Assembly (NCBI RefSeq): GCF_003697165.2 | Contig: NZ_CP033092.2 | Coordinates: 4,839,502 to 4,903,501 of the forward strand | Reading direction: 5' to 3' | Source of the DNA: Escherichia coli DSM 30083 = JCM 1649 = ATCC 11775 | Lineage (GTDB): Bacteria > Pseudomonadota > Gammaproteobacteria > Enterobacterales > Enterobacteriaceae | DNA: 64,000 nucleotides | The notes under the pieces: generated by a model | The model's input: the letters and a program-made list of their open reading frames with translations, nothing else | Database searches by the model: none | Told to the model about the DNA's origin: nothing | Program-made: the position numbers and the translations under genes | Shown here: positions 1 to 13,151 of the stretch, one piece after another | How the letters are laid out: each line of letters opens with the position of its first letter | Numbering within the stretch: the stretch's first letter is position 1

Positions 1-10
1 GCCCTTTTTA

Positions 11-349
11 TTAATCGTCAGAATCGGTGTAGTCTTCAGCACCTTCAACCTGCGGTTTACCGCCGGAAAGGGTGTGAAAACGTTTTGGACGCTTGATACG
101 CGTCATATACTTGGACCACACGCGTTCTGCTTCTGTCACTGGTTCACGTTCGCCACGGCATACTGCTACGAAGAGTTTCTCTTCCTCGGTAACCGGCTCG
201 CGTTTGCCAAGATCCAACTCATTGAAGGCATAACCATGACGCTCAAGCAGTTGTGCCTCTTTGATGGTGAAGTCACCATGACGAGAGAATCCACGTGGAT
301 AATGTTTATTGTCGAAATATCGATTAGTCGTCGTAAAGCTTTCCGCCAT
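11..349 (-). CDS. maoP: Ori macrodomain organisation protein MaoP (YifE)
   Basis: This 112-residue protein matches E. coli MaoP (formerly YifE) over its whole length, from MAESFTTTNRYFD to an acidic tail ending DYTDSDD. In K-12 MaoP acts with a nearby cis site, maoS, to limit long-range contacts of the Ori macrodomain; that role is established knowledge and not visible in the sequence. The protein is small, charged and soluble, with no signal peptide or membrane segment, and belongs to the DUF413 family. It is divergent from hdfR, with 118 bp between the two starts. HdfR is reported to regulate maoP. Confidence 0.97.
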   Translation of the reverse strand: MAESFTTTNRYFDNKHYPRGFSRHGDFTIKEAQLLERHGYAFNELDLGKREPVTEEEKLFVAVCRGEREPVTEAERVWSKYMTRIKRPKRFHTLSGGKPQVEGAEDYTDSDD

Positions 350-467
350 CCTGCACGCTCCTAATTCTTTGACCGAGCTAGTTATGGCGCGGAGTATTAG
401 TTACGCTTGACAGAGTGTAAAACAAAACATTTAAATCATAACGACAAATAATTTTGCGGAGAGCACT
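350..467. promoter_or_regulatory. maoP-hdfR divergent intergenic region, expected location of maoS
   Basis: This 118-bp spacer between two divergent starts must hold both promoters. In K-12 the maoS site, the cis partner of MaoP, lies beside maoP in this area. I cannot pinpoint the motif from memory. AT-rich stretches around 415-455 are compatible with promoter elements. The identification rests on gene context only. Confidence 0.4.
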
Positions 468-1307
468 GTGGATACGGAATTGTTAAAAACTTTCCTGGAA
501 GTTAGCCGAACGCGTCACTTTGGTCGAGCGGCTGAATCGCTCTATCTGACCCAATCAGCCGTGAGCTTTCGAATCAGACAACTGGAAAATCAACTGGGTG
601 TGAATCTTTTCACCCGCCACAGAAACAATATCCGTTTAACCGCTGCCGGAGAAAAGCTTCTGCCTTATGCAGAAACGCTCATGAGCACCTGGCAGGCCGC
701 CCGCAAGGAGGTGGCGCATACCTCACGACATAATGAGTTTTCTATCGGTGCCAGCGCCTCGCTGTGGGAGTGTATGCTTAATCAGTGGCTGGGACGCTTG
801 TATCAAAATCAGGATGTCCATACAGGCTTACAGTTCGAAGCGCGAATTGCCCAACGGCAGTCTCTGGTAAAACAGTTGCATGAACGCCAGCTTGATCTTC
901 TTATTACAACTGAAGCCCCCAAAATGGACGAATTTTGTAGTCAGTTGCTGGGGTATTTCACTTTAGCGCTTTATACCAGTGCCCCTTCTAAACTAAAGGG
1001 AGATCTTAACTATCTGCGACTAGAGTGGGGGCCAGATTTTCAACAGCATGAGGCAGGTTTGATCGGTGCTGACGAAGTTCCCATTCTGACAACCAGTTCT
1101 GCTGAACTGGCACAGCAACAGATTGCGATGCTTAATGGTTGCACCTGGCTACCCGTCAGTTGGGCACGTAAAAAAGGCGGCCTGCATACCGTTGTCGATA
1201 GCACAACACTTTCACGGCCGCTTTATGCCATATGGCTACAAAATAGCGATAAAAATGCGTTGATTCGCGATCTATTGAAAATTAACGTGCTGGATGAAGT
1301 GTATTAA
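468..1307 (+). CDS. hdfR: LysR-type regulator HdfR
   Basis: The product is a 279-residue LysR-family DNA-binding regulator. The N-terminal winged helix-turn-helix spans about residues 2-60, with the recognition region FGRAAESLYLTQSAVSFR near 18-35. The remainder is the LysR effector-binding domain. Translation starts at a GTG codon at 468, just after a purine-rich GGAGAG element. In E. coli HdfR represses the flagellar master operon flhDC and is itself H-NS controlled (known from the family, not visible here). It is followed directly by the terminator of the converging rRNA operon. Confidence 0.97.
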   Translation: MDTELLKTFLEVSRTRHFGRAAESLYLTQSAVSFRIRQLENQLGVNLFTRHRNNIRLTAAGEKLLPYAETLMSTWQAARKEVAHTSRHNEFSIGASASLWECMLNQWLGRLYQNQDVHTGLQFEARIAQRQSLVKQLHERQLDLLITTEAPKMDEFCSQLLGYFTLALYTSAPSKLKGDLNYLRLEWGPDFQQHEAGLIGADEVPILTTSSAELAQQQIAMLNGCTWLPVSWARKKGGLHTVVDSTTLSRPLYAIWLQNSDKNALIRDLLKINVLDEVY

Positions 1308-1366
1308 TCTGAATGGCTGGCAAGGATGCCGGTAGAAGGAGTTACTTCGGAGAGGGTTATTTCAGA

Positions 1367-1397
1367 TAAAAAAAATCCTTAGCTTTCGCTAAGGATG
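1367..1397 (-). terminator. rho-independent terminator of the rRNA operon
   Basis: Read on the minus strand, the stem ATCCTTAGC / GCTAAGGAT with a GAAA tetraloop is followed by a run of eight T residues. It lies just downstream of the distal tRNA-Trp gene, the expected end of the rrnC transcript. Confidence 0.92.
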
Positions 1398-1402
1398 ATT
1401 TC

Positions 1403-1478
1403 TGGCAGGGGCGGAGAGACTCGAACTCCCAACACCCGGTTTTGGAGACCGGTGCTCTACCAATTGAACTACGCCCCT
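1403..1478 (-). tRNA. trpT: tRNA-Trp (CCA anticodon)
   Basis: This is a 76-nt tRNA with a complete acceptor stem (AGGGGCG pairing with CGCCCCT), anticodon CCA, the T-loop GTTCGAG and an encoded 3' CCA. It is the last gene of the rRNA operon, 8 bp after tRNA-Asp. In K-12 the combination of distal aspT and trpT is diagnostic of rrnC. Confidence 0.98.
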
Positions 1479-1486
1479 AATTAGGG

Positions 1487-1563
1487 TGGCGGAACGGACG
1501 GGACTCGAACCCGCGACCCCCTGCGTGACAGGCAGGTATTCTAACCGACTGAACTACCGCTCC
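1487..1563 (-). tRNA. aspT: tRNA-Asp (GTC anticodon)
   Basis: This 77-nt tRNA has the GGAGCGG acceptor stem, anticodon GTC flanked by CCT and ACG, the T-loop GTTCGAG and an encoded CCA end. It lies 51 bp downstream of the 5S gene in the same transcript. Its position after 5S supports the rrnC assignment. Confidence 0.98.
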
Positions 1564-1614
1564 ACCGAATTCTTTTACAACCACCGGTTTATAACCGGCT
1601 TACTGCTAAATTTG

Positions 1615-1734
1615 ATGCCTGGCAGTTCCCTACTCTCGCATGGGGAGACCCCACACTACCATCGGCGCTACGGCGTTTCACTTCTGAGTTCGGCATGGGG
1701 TCAGGTGGGACCACCGCGCTAAGGCCGCCAGGCA
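1615..1734 (-). rRNA. rrfC: 5S ribosomal RNA
   Basis: This is a 120-nt 5S rRNA whose ends pair: it starts TGCCTGGCGG and ends CTGCCAGGCAT. The 5' region reads GGCCTTAGCGCGG, whereas I remember the commonest E. coli copy as GGCCGTAGCGCGG; such variation between rrn copies is normal. It lies 93 bp downstream of the 23S 3' end. Only one 5S copy is present. Confidence 0.98.
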
Positions 1735-1827
1735 AATTCTGTTTCATTAACCCGCTTGTCGCCGGTTAATCTAATCTGTATCAGGCTGAAAATCTTCTCT
1801 CATCCGCCAAAACATCTTCGGCGTTGT

Positions 1828-4731
<2,904 letters not shown>

Positions 4732-4924
4732 TCACAACCCGAAGATGTTTCTTGCGATCCATCATCGTGTTGCGAAAATTTGAGAGACTCACGAACAACT
4801 TTCGTTGTTCAGTGTTTCAATTTTCAGCTTGATCCAGATTTTTAAAGAGCAAATATCTCAAACATCACCCGAAGATGAGTTTTGAGATATTAAGGCAGGT
4901 GACTTTCACTCACAAACCAGCAAG

Positions 4925-5000
4925 TGGCGTCCCCTAGGGGATTCGAACCCCTGTTACCGCCGTGAAAGGGCGGTGTCCTGGGCCTCTAGACGAAGGGGAC
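4925..5000 (-). tRNA. gltU: tRNA-Glu (TTC anticodon) in the 16S-23S spacer
   Basis: This 76-nt tRNA has the GTCCCCT acceptor stem, a TTC anticodon within CCCTTTCACGG, the T-loop GTTCGAA and an encoded CCA. A single tRNA-Glu in the spacer is the rrnB/C/E/G type; the flanking genes make this the rrnC copy (gltU). Confidence 0.97.
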
Positions 5001-5085
5001 GTATCAGTCTGCTTCGCAAGACGCCTTGCTTTTCACTTTCTATCAGACAATCTGTGTGAGCACTGCAAAGTACGCTTCTTTAAGG

Positions 5086-6627
<1,542 letters not shown>

Positions 6628-6758
6628 AAAAGTTTGATGCTCAAAGAATTAAACTTCGTAATGAATTACGTGTTCACTCCTGAGACTTGGTATTCATTTT
6701 TCGTCTTGCGACGTCAAGAATCCGTATCTTCGAGTGCCCACACAGATTGTCTGATAAA

Positions 6759-6771
6759 TTGTTAAAGAGCA
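6759..6771 (-). promoter_or_regulatory. rrn leader boxA antitermination element
   Basis: On the minus strand the sequence TGCTCTTTAACAA is the consensus boxA of rRNA leaders, bound by NusB-NusE to form the antitermination complex. It sits 131 bp upstream of the mature 16S 5' end and downstream of P2. Confidence 0.92.
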
Positions 6772-6808
6772 GTGCCGCTTCGCTTTTTCTCAGCGGCGCG
6801 GGGTGTGC

Positions 6809-6836
6809 ATAATACACTTTCCCGCTACAGAGTCAA
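6809..6836 (-). promoter_or_regulatory. rrnC promoter P2
   Basis: On the minus strand a TTGACT -35 (6831-6836) and a TATTAT -10 (6809-6814) are separated by 16 bp. The arrangement and the distance to 16S match the constitutive rrn P2 promoters of E. coli. Confidence 0.9.
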
Positions 6837-6927
6837 GCATTTATTTTTGCTTTCTCTGCCGGAATTCTCAGGAGAATCCCGCTGACCCGGCGGCGTGTTT
6901 GCCGTTGTTCCGTGTCAGTGGTGGCGC

Positions 6928-6985
6928 ATTATAGGGAGTTATTCCGGCCTGACAAGAGGAAATTTAAAATAATTTTCTGATCGCG
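6928..6985 (-). promoter_or_regulatory. rrnC promoter P1 with UP element
   Basis: On the minus strand a TTGTCA -35 (6950-6955) and a TATAAT -10 (6928-6933) are spaced by 16 bp. A GCGCCACC discriminator follows, as expected for growth-rate and ppGpp control. The AT-rich block at 6956-6985 (AAATTATTTTAAATTT read on the minus strand) is the UP element bound by the RNA polymerase alpha subunit. Fis sites are expected between about 6985 and 7070 but I cannot define them exactly. Confidence 0.92.
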
Positions 6986-7107
6986 CATTTTTTCAGCAAA
7001 AGCCCCGTTAATGTGCCATAAAACAAGCAATTTGCCGTTTTTGCAACCGTAATCACACTTCCTGGTGGCATACTAAGAAGGAATAAAAAGAAAAAGGAAG
7101 ATTAGTA

Positions 7108-7800
7108 ATGCCTTTAAGCGCACAACAGTTAGCTGCACAGAAAAACCTTTCGTATGTTCTGGCTGAGAAGCTGGCGCAGCGGATCTTAAAAGGTGAATAT
7201 GAACCCGGCACCATTTTGCCTGGTGAGATTGAGCTGGGCGAGCAATTTGGAGTGAGTCGTACAGCGGTACGCGAAGCGGTCAAAACGTTAACGGCAAAAG
7301 GGATGGTTTTACCGCGACCGCGAATTGGTACCCGAGTCATGCCACAATCGAACTGGAATTTTCTTGATCAGGAATTGCTTACCTGGTGGATGACAGAAGA
7401 GAACTTTCATCAGGTCATCGATCACTTTCTGGTTATGCGTATCTGTCTGGAGCCGCAAGCTTGCCTACTGGCAGCAAAGGTTGGCACCGCGGAACAGAAG
7501 GCGCATCTCAATACGTTAATGGCCGAAATGGCGGCATTAAAAGAGAACTTTCGCCGTGAACGCTGGATCGAAGTCGATATGGCCTGGCATGAGCATATCT
7601 ATGAAATGAGCGCCAATCCGTTTTTGACCTCATTCGCCTCGCTATTCCATTCGGTTTATCACACTTACTTCACGTCAATTACCAGCGACACAGTGATAAA
7701 GCTGGATCTGCACCAGGCGATTGTCGATGCGATTATCCAAAGCGATGGCGACGCGGCATTTAAAGCTTGTCAGGCGCTGCTACGCTCACCAGATAAGTGA
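7108..7800 (+). CDS. yieP: GntR/FadR-type transcriptional regulator YieP
   Basis: The product is a 230-residue regulator. The N-terminal GntR winged helix (about residues 13-75) includes the segment EQFGVSRTAVREAVKTL, and the rest is an all-helical FCD effector domain containing DMAWHEHIYEMSANPF. That domain usually binds a metal and a small carboxylate. The start at 7108 follows GGAAGATTAGTA. The gene sits back to back with the rrnC promoters and 22 bp upstream of hsrA, so the two are probably cotranscribed. I cannot infer its ligand or targets from the sequence. Confidence 0.95.
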   Translation: MPLSAQQLAAQKNLSYVLAEKLAQRILKGEYEPGTILPGEIELGEQFGVSRTAVREAVKTLTAKGMVLPRPRIGTRVMPQSNWNFLDQELLTWWMTEENFHQVIDHFLVMRICLEPQACLLAAKVGTAEQKAHLNTLMAEMAALKENFRRERWIEVDMAWHEHIYEMSANPFLTSFASLFHSVYHTYFTSITSDTVIKLDLHQAIVDAIIQSDGDAAFKACQALLRSPDK

Positions 7801-7822
7801 TAACCCGATAACAGGACATTGA

Positions 7823-9250
7823 ATGAGCGATAAAAAGAAGCGCAGTATGGCGGGTTTGCCGTGGATCGCGGCGATGGCCTTCTTCATGCAGGCACTTGAT
7901 GCCACTATTCTGAATACCGCCTTACCCGCAATCGCTCATAGCCTTAATCGTTCTCCTCTCGCGATGCAATCAGCCATCATCAGTTATACGCTGACGGTGG
8001 CGATGCTTATTCCGGTAAGCGGATGGCTAGCCGATCGCTTCGGTACACGTCGCATTTTTACCCTTGCCGTGAGTCTGTTCACGTTGGGTTCTCTGGCCTG
8101 CGCACTTTCCAACTCGCTACCACAGCTGGTTGTCTTCCGGGTTATTCAGGGGATAGGCGGCGCAATGATGATGCCTGTTGCTCGGCTGGCCTTACTGCGC
8201 GCTTATCCTCGTAATGAACTTCTTCCTGTATTGAATTTTGTCGCCATGCCGGGTCTGGTGGGGCCAATTTTAGGCCCCGTTCTTGGCGGCGTGCTGGTCA
8301 CCTGGGCAACCTGGCACTGGATATTTTTAATCAATATCCCCATAGGTATTGCGGGCCTTCTTTACGCGCACAAACATATGCCCAATTTCATCACCGCACG
8401 ACGCAGATTCGATACCACTGGCTTTTTGCTGTTTGGCCTCAGCCTTGTTCTCTTCTCAAGCGGAATAGAGCTATTCGGGGAAAAGATTGTCGCCAGCTGG
8501 ATTGCCTTGACGGTAATTGTCACCAGCATCGGGTTACTGCTTCTCTATATTCTCCATGCGCGACGCACGCCAAACCCATTAATTTCATTAGATTTATTTA
8601 AAACCCGCACTTTCTCGATCGGTATCGTAGGCAATATTGCAACCCGTCTGGGAACCGGCTGTGTACCGTTCCTTATGCCATTGATGTTACAGGTAGGATT
8701 TGGGTATCAGGCGTTTATTGCTGGCTGTATGATGGCACCGACAGCGTTAGGTTCCATTATTGCAAAATCGATGGTTACCCAAGTCTTACGTCGTCTGGGC
8801 TATCGCCATACGTTAGTGGGGATCACGGTGATTATAGGGCTAATGATCGCTCAGTTCTCTTTGCAATCACCAGCAATGGCGATATGGATGCTGATCTTGC
8901 CGTTGTTTATATTAGGGATGGCTATGTCGACACAATTTACCGCGATGAATACCATCACACTTGCCGATCTGACCGATGACAACGCCAGCAGCGGTAACAG
9001 TGTTCTGGCGGTCACGCAGCAACTGTCTATCAGTTTAGGCGTTGCTGTAAGTGCGGCCGTCCTTCGCGTTTACGAAGGGATGGAAGGCACAACGACAGTC
9101 GAACAATTCCACTATACGTTTATCACGATGGGCATTATTACTGTTGCTTCAGCAGCAATGTTCATGCTACTGAAAACAACCGATGGTAATAATTTGATCA
9201 AAAGACAGCGTAAATCTAAGCCGAACCACGTTCCATCAGAATCGGAGTAA
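7823..9250 (+). CDS. hsrA: MFS transporter HsrA (DHA2 drug:H+ antiporter type)
   Basis: This 475-residue protein has about 14 hydrophobic segments. Residues 25-38 (LDATILNTALPAIA) are the DHA2 family motif in the first helix and 67-77 (GWLADRFGTRR) are MFS motif A. RVIQGIGGAMMMPV and GPILGPVLGG match motifs B and C of 14-helix drug antiporters. In K-12 it was named as a high-copy suppressor of rspA; its physiological substrate is not established to my knowledge. It follows yieP by 22 bp, and its last 35 bp overlap the converging rbsR 3' end. Confidence 0.95.
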   Translation: MSDKKKRSMAGLPWIAAMAFFMQALDATILNTALPAIAHSLNRSPLAMQSAIISYTLTVAMLIPVSGWLADRFGTRRIFTLAVSLFTLGSLACALSNSLPQLVVFRVIQGIGGAMMMPVARLALLRAYPRNELLPVLNFVAMPGLVGPILGPVLGGVLVTWATWHWIFLINIPIGIAGLLYAHKHMPNFITARRRFDTTGFLLFGLSLVLFSSGIELFGEKIVASWIALTVIVTSIGLLLLYILHARRTPNPLISLDLFKTRTFSIGIVGNIATRLGTGCVPFLMPLMLQVGFGYQAFIAGCMMAPTALGSIIAKSMVTQVLRRLGYRHTLVGITVIIGLMIAQFSLQSPAMAIWMLILPLFILGMAMSTQFTAMNTITLADLTDDNASSGNSVLAVTQQLSISLGVAVSAAVLRVYEGMEGTTTVEQFHYTFITMGIITVASAAMFMLLKTTDGNNLIKRQRKSKPNHVPSESE

Positions 9251-10208
9251 GTTGTAATCGTTGTTGCTGTAGGGCCGGCTGGGTTATCCGATGGATGAGT
9301 ACATCAATCGCCAGCTCCCCCAGTTCATCTTTCGGTTGGTGGATAGTTGTTAATGGTGGCGTCATAAAGCTTGCCAGTTCGATATCGTCATAGCCAATCA
9401 CCGCGATATCCTGCGGAACCTGTAACTCTGCCTGATATAACGCCTGGTAAACGCCAACAGCCATAGCGTCATTTCCGGTAAAGACAGCCTGAGGACGCAG
9501 CGGATGTGATAACAGTTGGCGCATGGCGTCAAACCCGCCGTTAAATTCAAAATCACCAGTGACTTCATAGCCATCAGGAATGTTGAGACCCGCACGTTTC
9601 ATCGCCGCCCGATAACCTTCCAACCGCAGGCGCGCCGGAGTTTTATCCAGCGGACCGGTAATACAGGCAATACGGGTATGACCTTTATCGATCAGATATT
9701 GCGTTGCTAAGTCTCCGCCCAGCAACGAGTTATCCTGAATAAGATCGCTGTCGCCATCGAACGGAGCCCAGTCCATCATCACGGTAGGCACTGTCGGATA
9801 ACGTTGCATGATTTCACGCGAAGGCTGATGCGTTTCGGTGCACAGTAACAGCAAGCCATCAACGCGTTTTTGCATCAGCGTTTCCAGATTACGATTCATC
9901 CGCTGTTCATCGCCTTCGGTATTGCAAAGGACAAGACTATAACCGCGTTCGAAGCAGCTGCGTTCAACGCCACGCACCAGTTCTGAATAGAAAGGATTGG
10001 TACTGGCAGTGATCAACATGCCAATGGTATGTGTTTGATTGAGTTTGAGGCTACGCGCCAGAGCTGATGGCGCGTAATTGAGTTCTTTAATCGCCGCTTC
10101 AACTTTGGCTGTAATCGCTTCACTGACGAAGCGATCTTTATTGATAACGTGAGAAACTGTTGAGGTAGAAACGCCCGCCAGGCGGGCAACATCTTTCATT
10201 GTAGCCAA
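9216..10208 (-). CDS. rbsR: Ribose operon repressor RbsR
   Basis: The product is a 330-residue LacI/GalR repressor. Residues 2-56 form the helix-turn-helix and hinge helix (TMKDVARLAGVSTSTVSHV, then NYAPSALARSL), followed by a periplasmic-binding-protein-like ribose-sensing core. It lies 3 bp downstream of rbsK as the last gene of rbsDACBKR. RbsR represses this operon until ribose binds, acting at the palindrome at 15097-15114. Its 3' end overlaps that of hsrA by 35 bp on opposite strands. Confidence 0.98.
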   Translation of the reverse strand: MATMKDVARLAGVSTSTVSHVINKDRFVSEAITAKVEAAIKELNYAPSALARSLKLNQTHTIGMLITASTNPFYSELVRGVERSCFERGYSLVLCNTEGDEQRMNRNLETLMQKRVDGLLLLCTETHQPSREIMQRYPTVPTVMMDWAPFDGDSDLIQDNSLLGGDLATQYLIDKGHTRIACITGPLDKTPARLRLEGYRAAMKRAGLNIPDGYEVTGDFEFNGGFDAMRQLLSHPLRPQAVFTGNDAMAVGVYQALYQAELQVPQDIAVIGYDDIELASFMTPPLTTIHQPKDELGELAIDVLIHRITQPALQQQRLQLTPILMERGSA

Positions 10209-10211
10209 GCG

Positions 10212-11141
10212 TCACCTCTGCCTGTCTAAAAATGCGTCGATCTCTTCACGCCACGGTACGGAAGGTTGTGCGCCTTTACGTGTTACGGCAATCGCAGCGG
10301 CTGCATGGGCAAAACGAATCGCCTCTGGCAATGGTTTTTCTTCCAGCAACGCCGTGATTAACGCGCCGTTAAAGGTATCTCCGGCAGCAATGGTATCGAC
10401 AGCCTGCACCCGGAATCCAGGAACGCGCTGACCTTCACCATTCACGCTAGCCCATACACCACGACTTCCTAAAGTAATCAGTACAGTACGGATACCTTTT
10501 TCATGCAGTACCTGCGCCGCCTTCGCTGCATCTTCATCATTTTCAACACGAATACCGGTGAGCTTTTCTGCTTCCGTTTCGTTTGGCGTAATAATGTCCA
10601 CCAGCGCCAGAAGTTCGTCAGGAAGTTCGCGAGCCGGAGCCGGGTTAAGCGCAACGATAGTCTTATTTTGATGGGCGATTTTCGCCGCTGCCATCACACT
10701 TTCGAGTGGTGATTCCAGCTGCATTAATAATGCCGACGCGTTGGCAATACGCTCACGTTGCGCTTCCACCAGCGCCGGGGAAAGGGCAGCATTAGCGCCG
10801 GCATGAATACCGATGACATTCTCACCTTCACCATTAACAAAAATCAGCGCCACACCTGTTGATTCGCCTTTGATCACGCTGACCGGAGAAATATCGATGT
10901 TATCAGTGGCGAGCTGCTGACGTACGCTCTCGCCAATGCTGTCATCACCCGTACAGGCAATAAACGCGATATTCGCACCGCTACGCCCAGCAGCCACAGC
11001 TTGATTCGCGCCTTTGCCGCCAAATGCAACCTGATAGTGGTTACCGGTTACGGTTTCGCCTGGAGTAGGAAAAGATTGAAGATTAAGAATGTGGTCAGCA
11101 TTAATGCTGCCAAGAACAACGAGGCTGCCTGCGTTTTGCAT
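10212..11141 (-). CDS. rbsK: Ribokinase RbsK
   Basis: Ribokinase phosphorylates D-ribose to ribose-5-phosphate with ATP in the cytoplasm. The 309-residue protein carries the PfkB-family glycine motif GGKGANQAVAAG near residue 41 and the second signature DTIAAGDTFNGAL, whose Asp (K-12 D255) is the catalytic base. I chose the ATG at 11141 (MQNAGSLVVLG), the established K-12 N-terminus. In-frame upstream ATGs would add 5 or 9 residues and none has a good ribosome binding site. It lies 125 bp after rbsB and 3 bp before rbsR. Confidence 0.97.
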   Translation of the reverse strand: MQNAGSLVVLGSINADHILNLQSFPTPGETVTGNHYQVAFGGKGANQAVAAGRSGANIAFIACTGDDSIGESVRQQLATDNIDISPVSVIKGESTGVALIFVNGEGENVIGIHAGANAALSPALVEAQRERIANASALLMQLESPLESVMAAAKIAHQNKTIVALNPAPARELPDELLALVDIITPNETEAEKLTGIRVENDEDAAKAAQVLHEKGIRTVLITLGSRGVWASVNGEGQRVPGFRVQAVDTIAAGDTFNGALITALLEEKPLPEAIRFAHAAAAIAVTRKGAQPSVPWREEIDAFLDRQR

Positions 11142-11266
11142 ATTCGGGATGTCCATAAAATGCGCCACCGTGTTAGGGTGGCGCGTGCCCTGCTTTTCTT
11201 TATATTACACGTTCATCTGTCGATGACGTATTTATGTCACCATCAGGTCATACAACCTGATTAAAA

Positions 11267-12157
11267 CTACTGCTTAACAACCAGTTTCAGATCAACCGGA
11301 TACTTAGCCTGAACTTTCTCGCCTTTCAGCACTTTATCTGCGGTTTCGACGCCTTTCGCGCCAATCTGATCGGGTAGCTGAGCGATAGTCGCTGCTAGTT
11401 TGCCATCATTCACCGCTTTTTCGCCATCCGGTGTACCGTCAAATCCGACGACCATCACATCCGATTTACCGGCAGTTTGCAGTGCGCGCAGCGCGCCAAG
11501 CGCCATTTCATCATTCTGCGCGAATACAGCCTGAACATCCGGATGAGCGGTCAACAGGTTCTGCATTACGTTCAAACCTTTGGTGCGATCAAAATCTGCA
11601 GGCTGGCTGGCAAGAACATTAAACTTGTGAGCAGCAACGGCCTGCTGGAAACCTTCGCCACGTTCACGGGCTGCGGATGTACCGGCAATGCCTTGCAGCT
11701 CGATAACTTTGGCACCTTCACCCGCTTTCTTCGCGATGTAATCACCGGCGATTTTGCCGCCCAGTACGTTATCAGATGCAATGTGGCTCACCACTTCACC
11801 TTTCGTTGCCTGGCGGTCAAGAGTGATAACCGGGATGTTCGCCTGGTTAGCCATCTTCACAGCATTACCTACTGCGTCGGAGTCGGTCGGGTTAATCAGC
11901 AGAATTTTGGTGCCGCGGACGGTTAAGTCCTGCACGTTCGCCAGCTCTTTCGCCGGGTTGTTCTGGGAGTCCAGCACCACCAGGTTATAGCCAAGTTTAT
12001 CCGCCTCTTTCTGCGCGCCATCTTTCAGCGATACAAAGAACGGGTTGTTAAGCGTGGAGACCACCAGCGCGATGGTGTCTTTTGCCATCGCATTCGCACT
12101 GACGGTGGCGCTTAGCGCAACAGCGGAAACCAGGGTAGCCAGTTTTTTCATGTTCAT
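11267..12157 (-). CDS. rbsB: Periplasmic ribose-binding protein RbsB
   Basis: This 296-residue precursor has a 25-residue signal peptide (MNMKKLATLVSAVALSATVS then ANAMA) cleaved before KDTIALV. The mature protein is a two-lobed type I periplasmic binding protein that captures ribose for RbsAC and presents it to the Trg chemoreceptor. I chose the ATG at 12157; an upstream in-frame TTG adds only two residues. The 125-bp gap before rbsK has inverted-repeat potential (GTGGCGCATTTTATGG / ACCGTGTTAGGGTGGCGC region), consistent with an mRNA-stabilising structure that would favour RbsB over downstream products; that is inference. Confidence 0.98.
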   Translation of the reverse strand: MNMKKLATLVSAVALSATVSANAMAKDTIALVVSTLNNPFFVSLKDGAQKEADKLGYNLVVLDSQNNPAKELANVQDLTVRGTKILLINPTDSDAVGNAVKMANQANIPVITLDRQATKGEVVSHIASDNVLGGKIAGDYIAKKAGEGAKVIELQGIAGTSAARERGEGFQQAVAAHKFNVLASQPADFDRTKGLNVMQNLLTAHPDVQAVFAQNDEMALGALRALQTAGKSDVMVVGFDGTPDGEKAVNDGKLAATIAQLPDQIGAKGVETADKVLKGEKVQAKYPVDLKLVVKQ

Positions 12158-12181
12158 ATTCAAGATGTCCTGTAGTCGTTA

Positions 12182-13147
12182 TTACTGCTTTTTGTTGTCT
12201 ACCAGCACCGCCAGCAAAATCACCACCGCTTTGACGATCATCTGGTAATAGGAGGAAACACCTAACAAATTCAATCCATTATTAAGGAAGCCAAGAATTA
12301 ATGCGCCGATCAACGTCCCAACAATGCGACCTTTTCCGCCCGCCAGACTCGTACCGCCCAGAACCACCGCAGCAATAGCATCCAGCTCATAGCCAGTCCC
12401 CGCCGTGGGTTGTGCGGAGGAGAGACGCGCCACTTCAATGATCCCGGCCAGCGATGCCAGCAGACCACAAAGAGAATAGACGATGATTTTGATTTTATTG
12501 ACGTTGATACCAGAAAGACGCGTTGCCGCTTCATTGCCGCCCAGCGCGTAGATGTAACGCCCCAGACGCGTGTGATGCAGCATGTACCAGGCCGCGAGGA
12601 AGACAATCCCCATGATCCAGACTGGCGTCGGTACGCCCAGCGGACGACCAATACCAAACCAGCCAAACAGATCGGCGTTCTCAGTAAAGCCGGTATTCAC
12701 TGGGCTACCATTGGTATAAACCATGGTCACGCCGCGCAGTAAAAGCATCATAACCAGCGTAGCGATAAACGCCTGGACGCGACCTTTCGCTACAATCACC
12801 CCAGTTACCGCACCAATTGCGGCACCTAACGCGAGAGCGGCAGCGACAGCCACCAGCGCATTGACTTCAATGCCGACGATAGATGCAGCAACTGCGCCGG
12901 TCAGCGCCAACAGAGAACCTACCGACAAGTCGATACCCGACGTCAGGATCACCAGCGTCATCCCGACCGCCATAATGGCGTTCACCGAGGTTTGCTGAAG
13001 AATATTGAATAAGTTATTGATGGTGAAAAAGTTCGGGCTTAACGTCGAGACAATCGCGATCAGCACCAGCAGAGCGATAAGCGATTTCTGCTCCATCAGC
13101 CACGCTTTCGTGAAATAACGGCGACCAGAGACAGTCTGGGTTGTCAT
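12182..13147 (-). CDS. rbsC: Ribose ABC transporter permease RbsC
   Basis: This 321-residue inner-membrane permease is built almost entirely of hydrophobic helices. Family landmarks include AVGMTLVILTSGIDLSVGS in the first third and ELDAIAAVVLGGTSLAGGKG near the C-terminal third, the cytoplasmic coupling region that docks on RbsA. RbsC forms the ribose channel with RbsA and receives ribose from RbsB. It lies 4 bp downstream of rbsA and 24 bp upstream of rbsB. Confidence 0.98.
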   Translation of the reverse strand: MTTQTVSGRRYFTKAWLMEQKSLIALLVLIAIVSTLSPNFFTINNLFNILQQTSVNAIMAVGMTLVILTSGIDLSVGSLLALTGAVAASIVGIEVNALVAVAAALALGAAIGAVTGVIVAKGRVQAFIATLVMMLLLRGVTMVYTNGSPVNTGFTENADLFGWFGIGRPLGVPTPVWIMGIVFLAAWYMLHHTRLGRYIYALGGNEAATRLSGINVNKIKIIVYSLCGLLASLAGIIEVARLSSAQPTAGTGYELDAIAAVVLGGTSLAGGKGRIVGTLIGALILGFLNNGLNLLGVSSYYQMIVKAVVILLAVLVDNKKQ

Positions 13148-13151
13148 TTTT

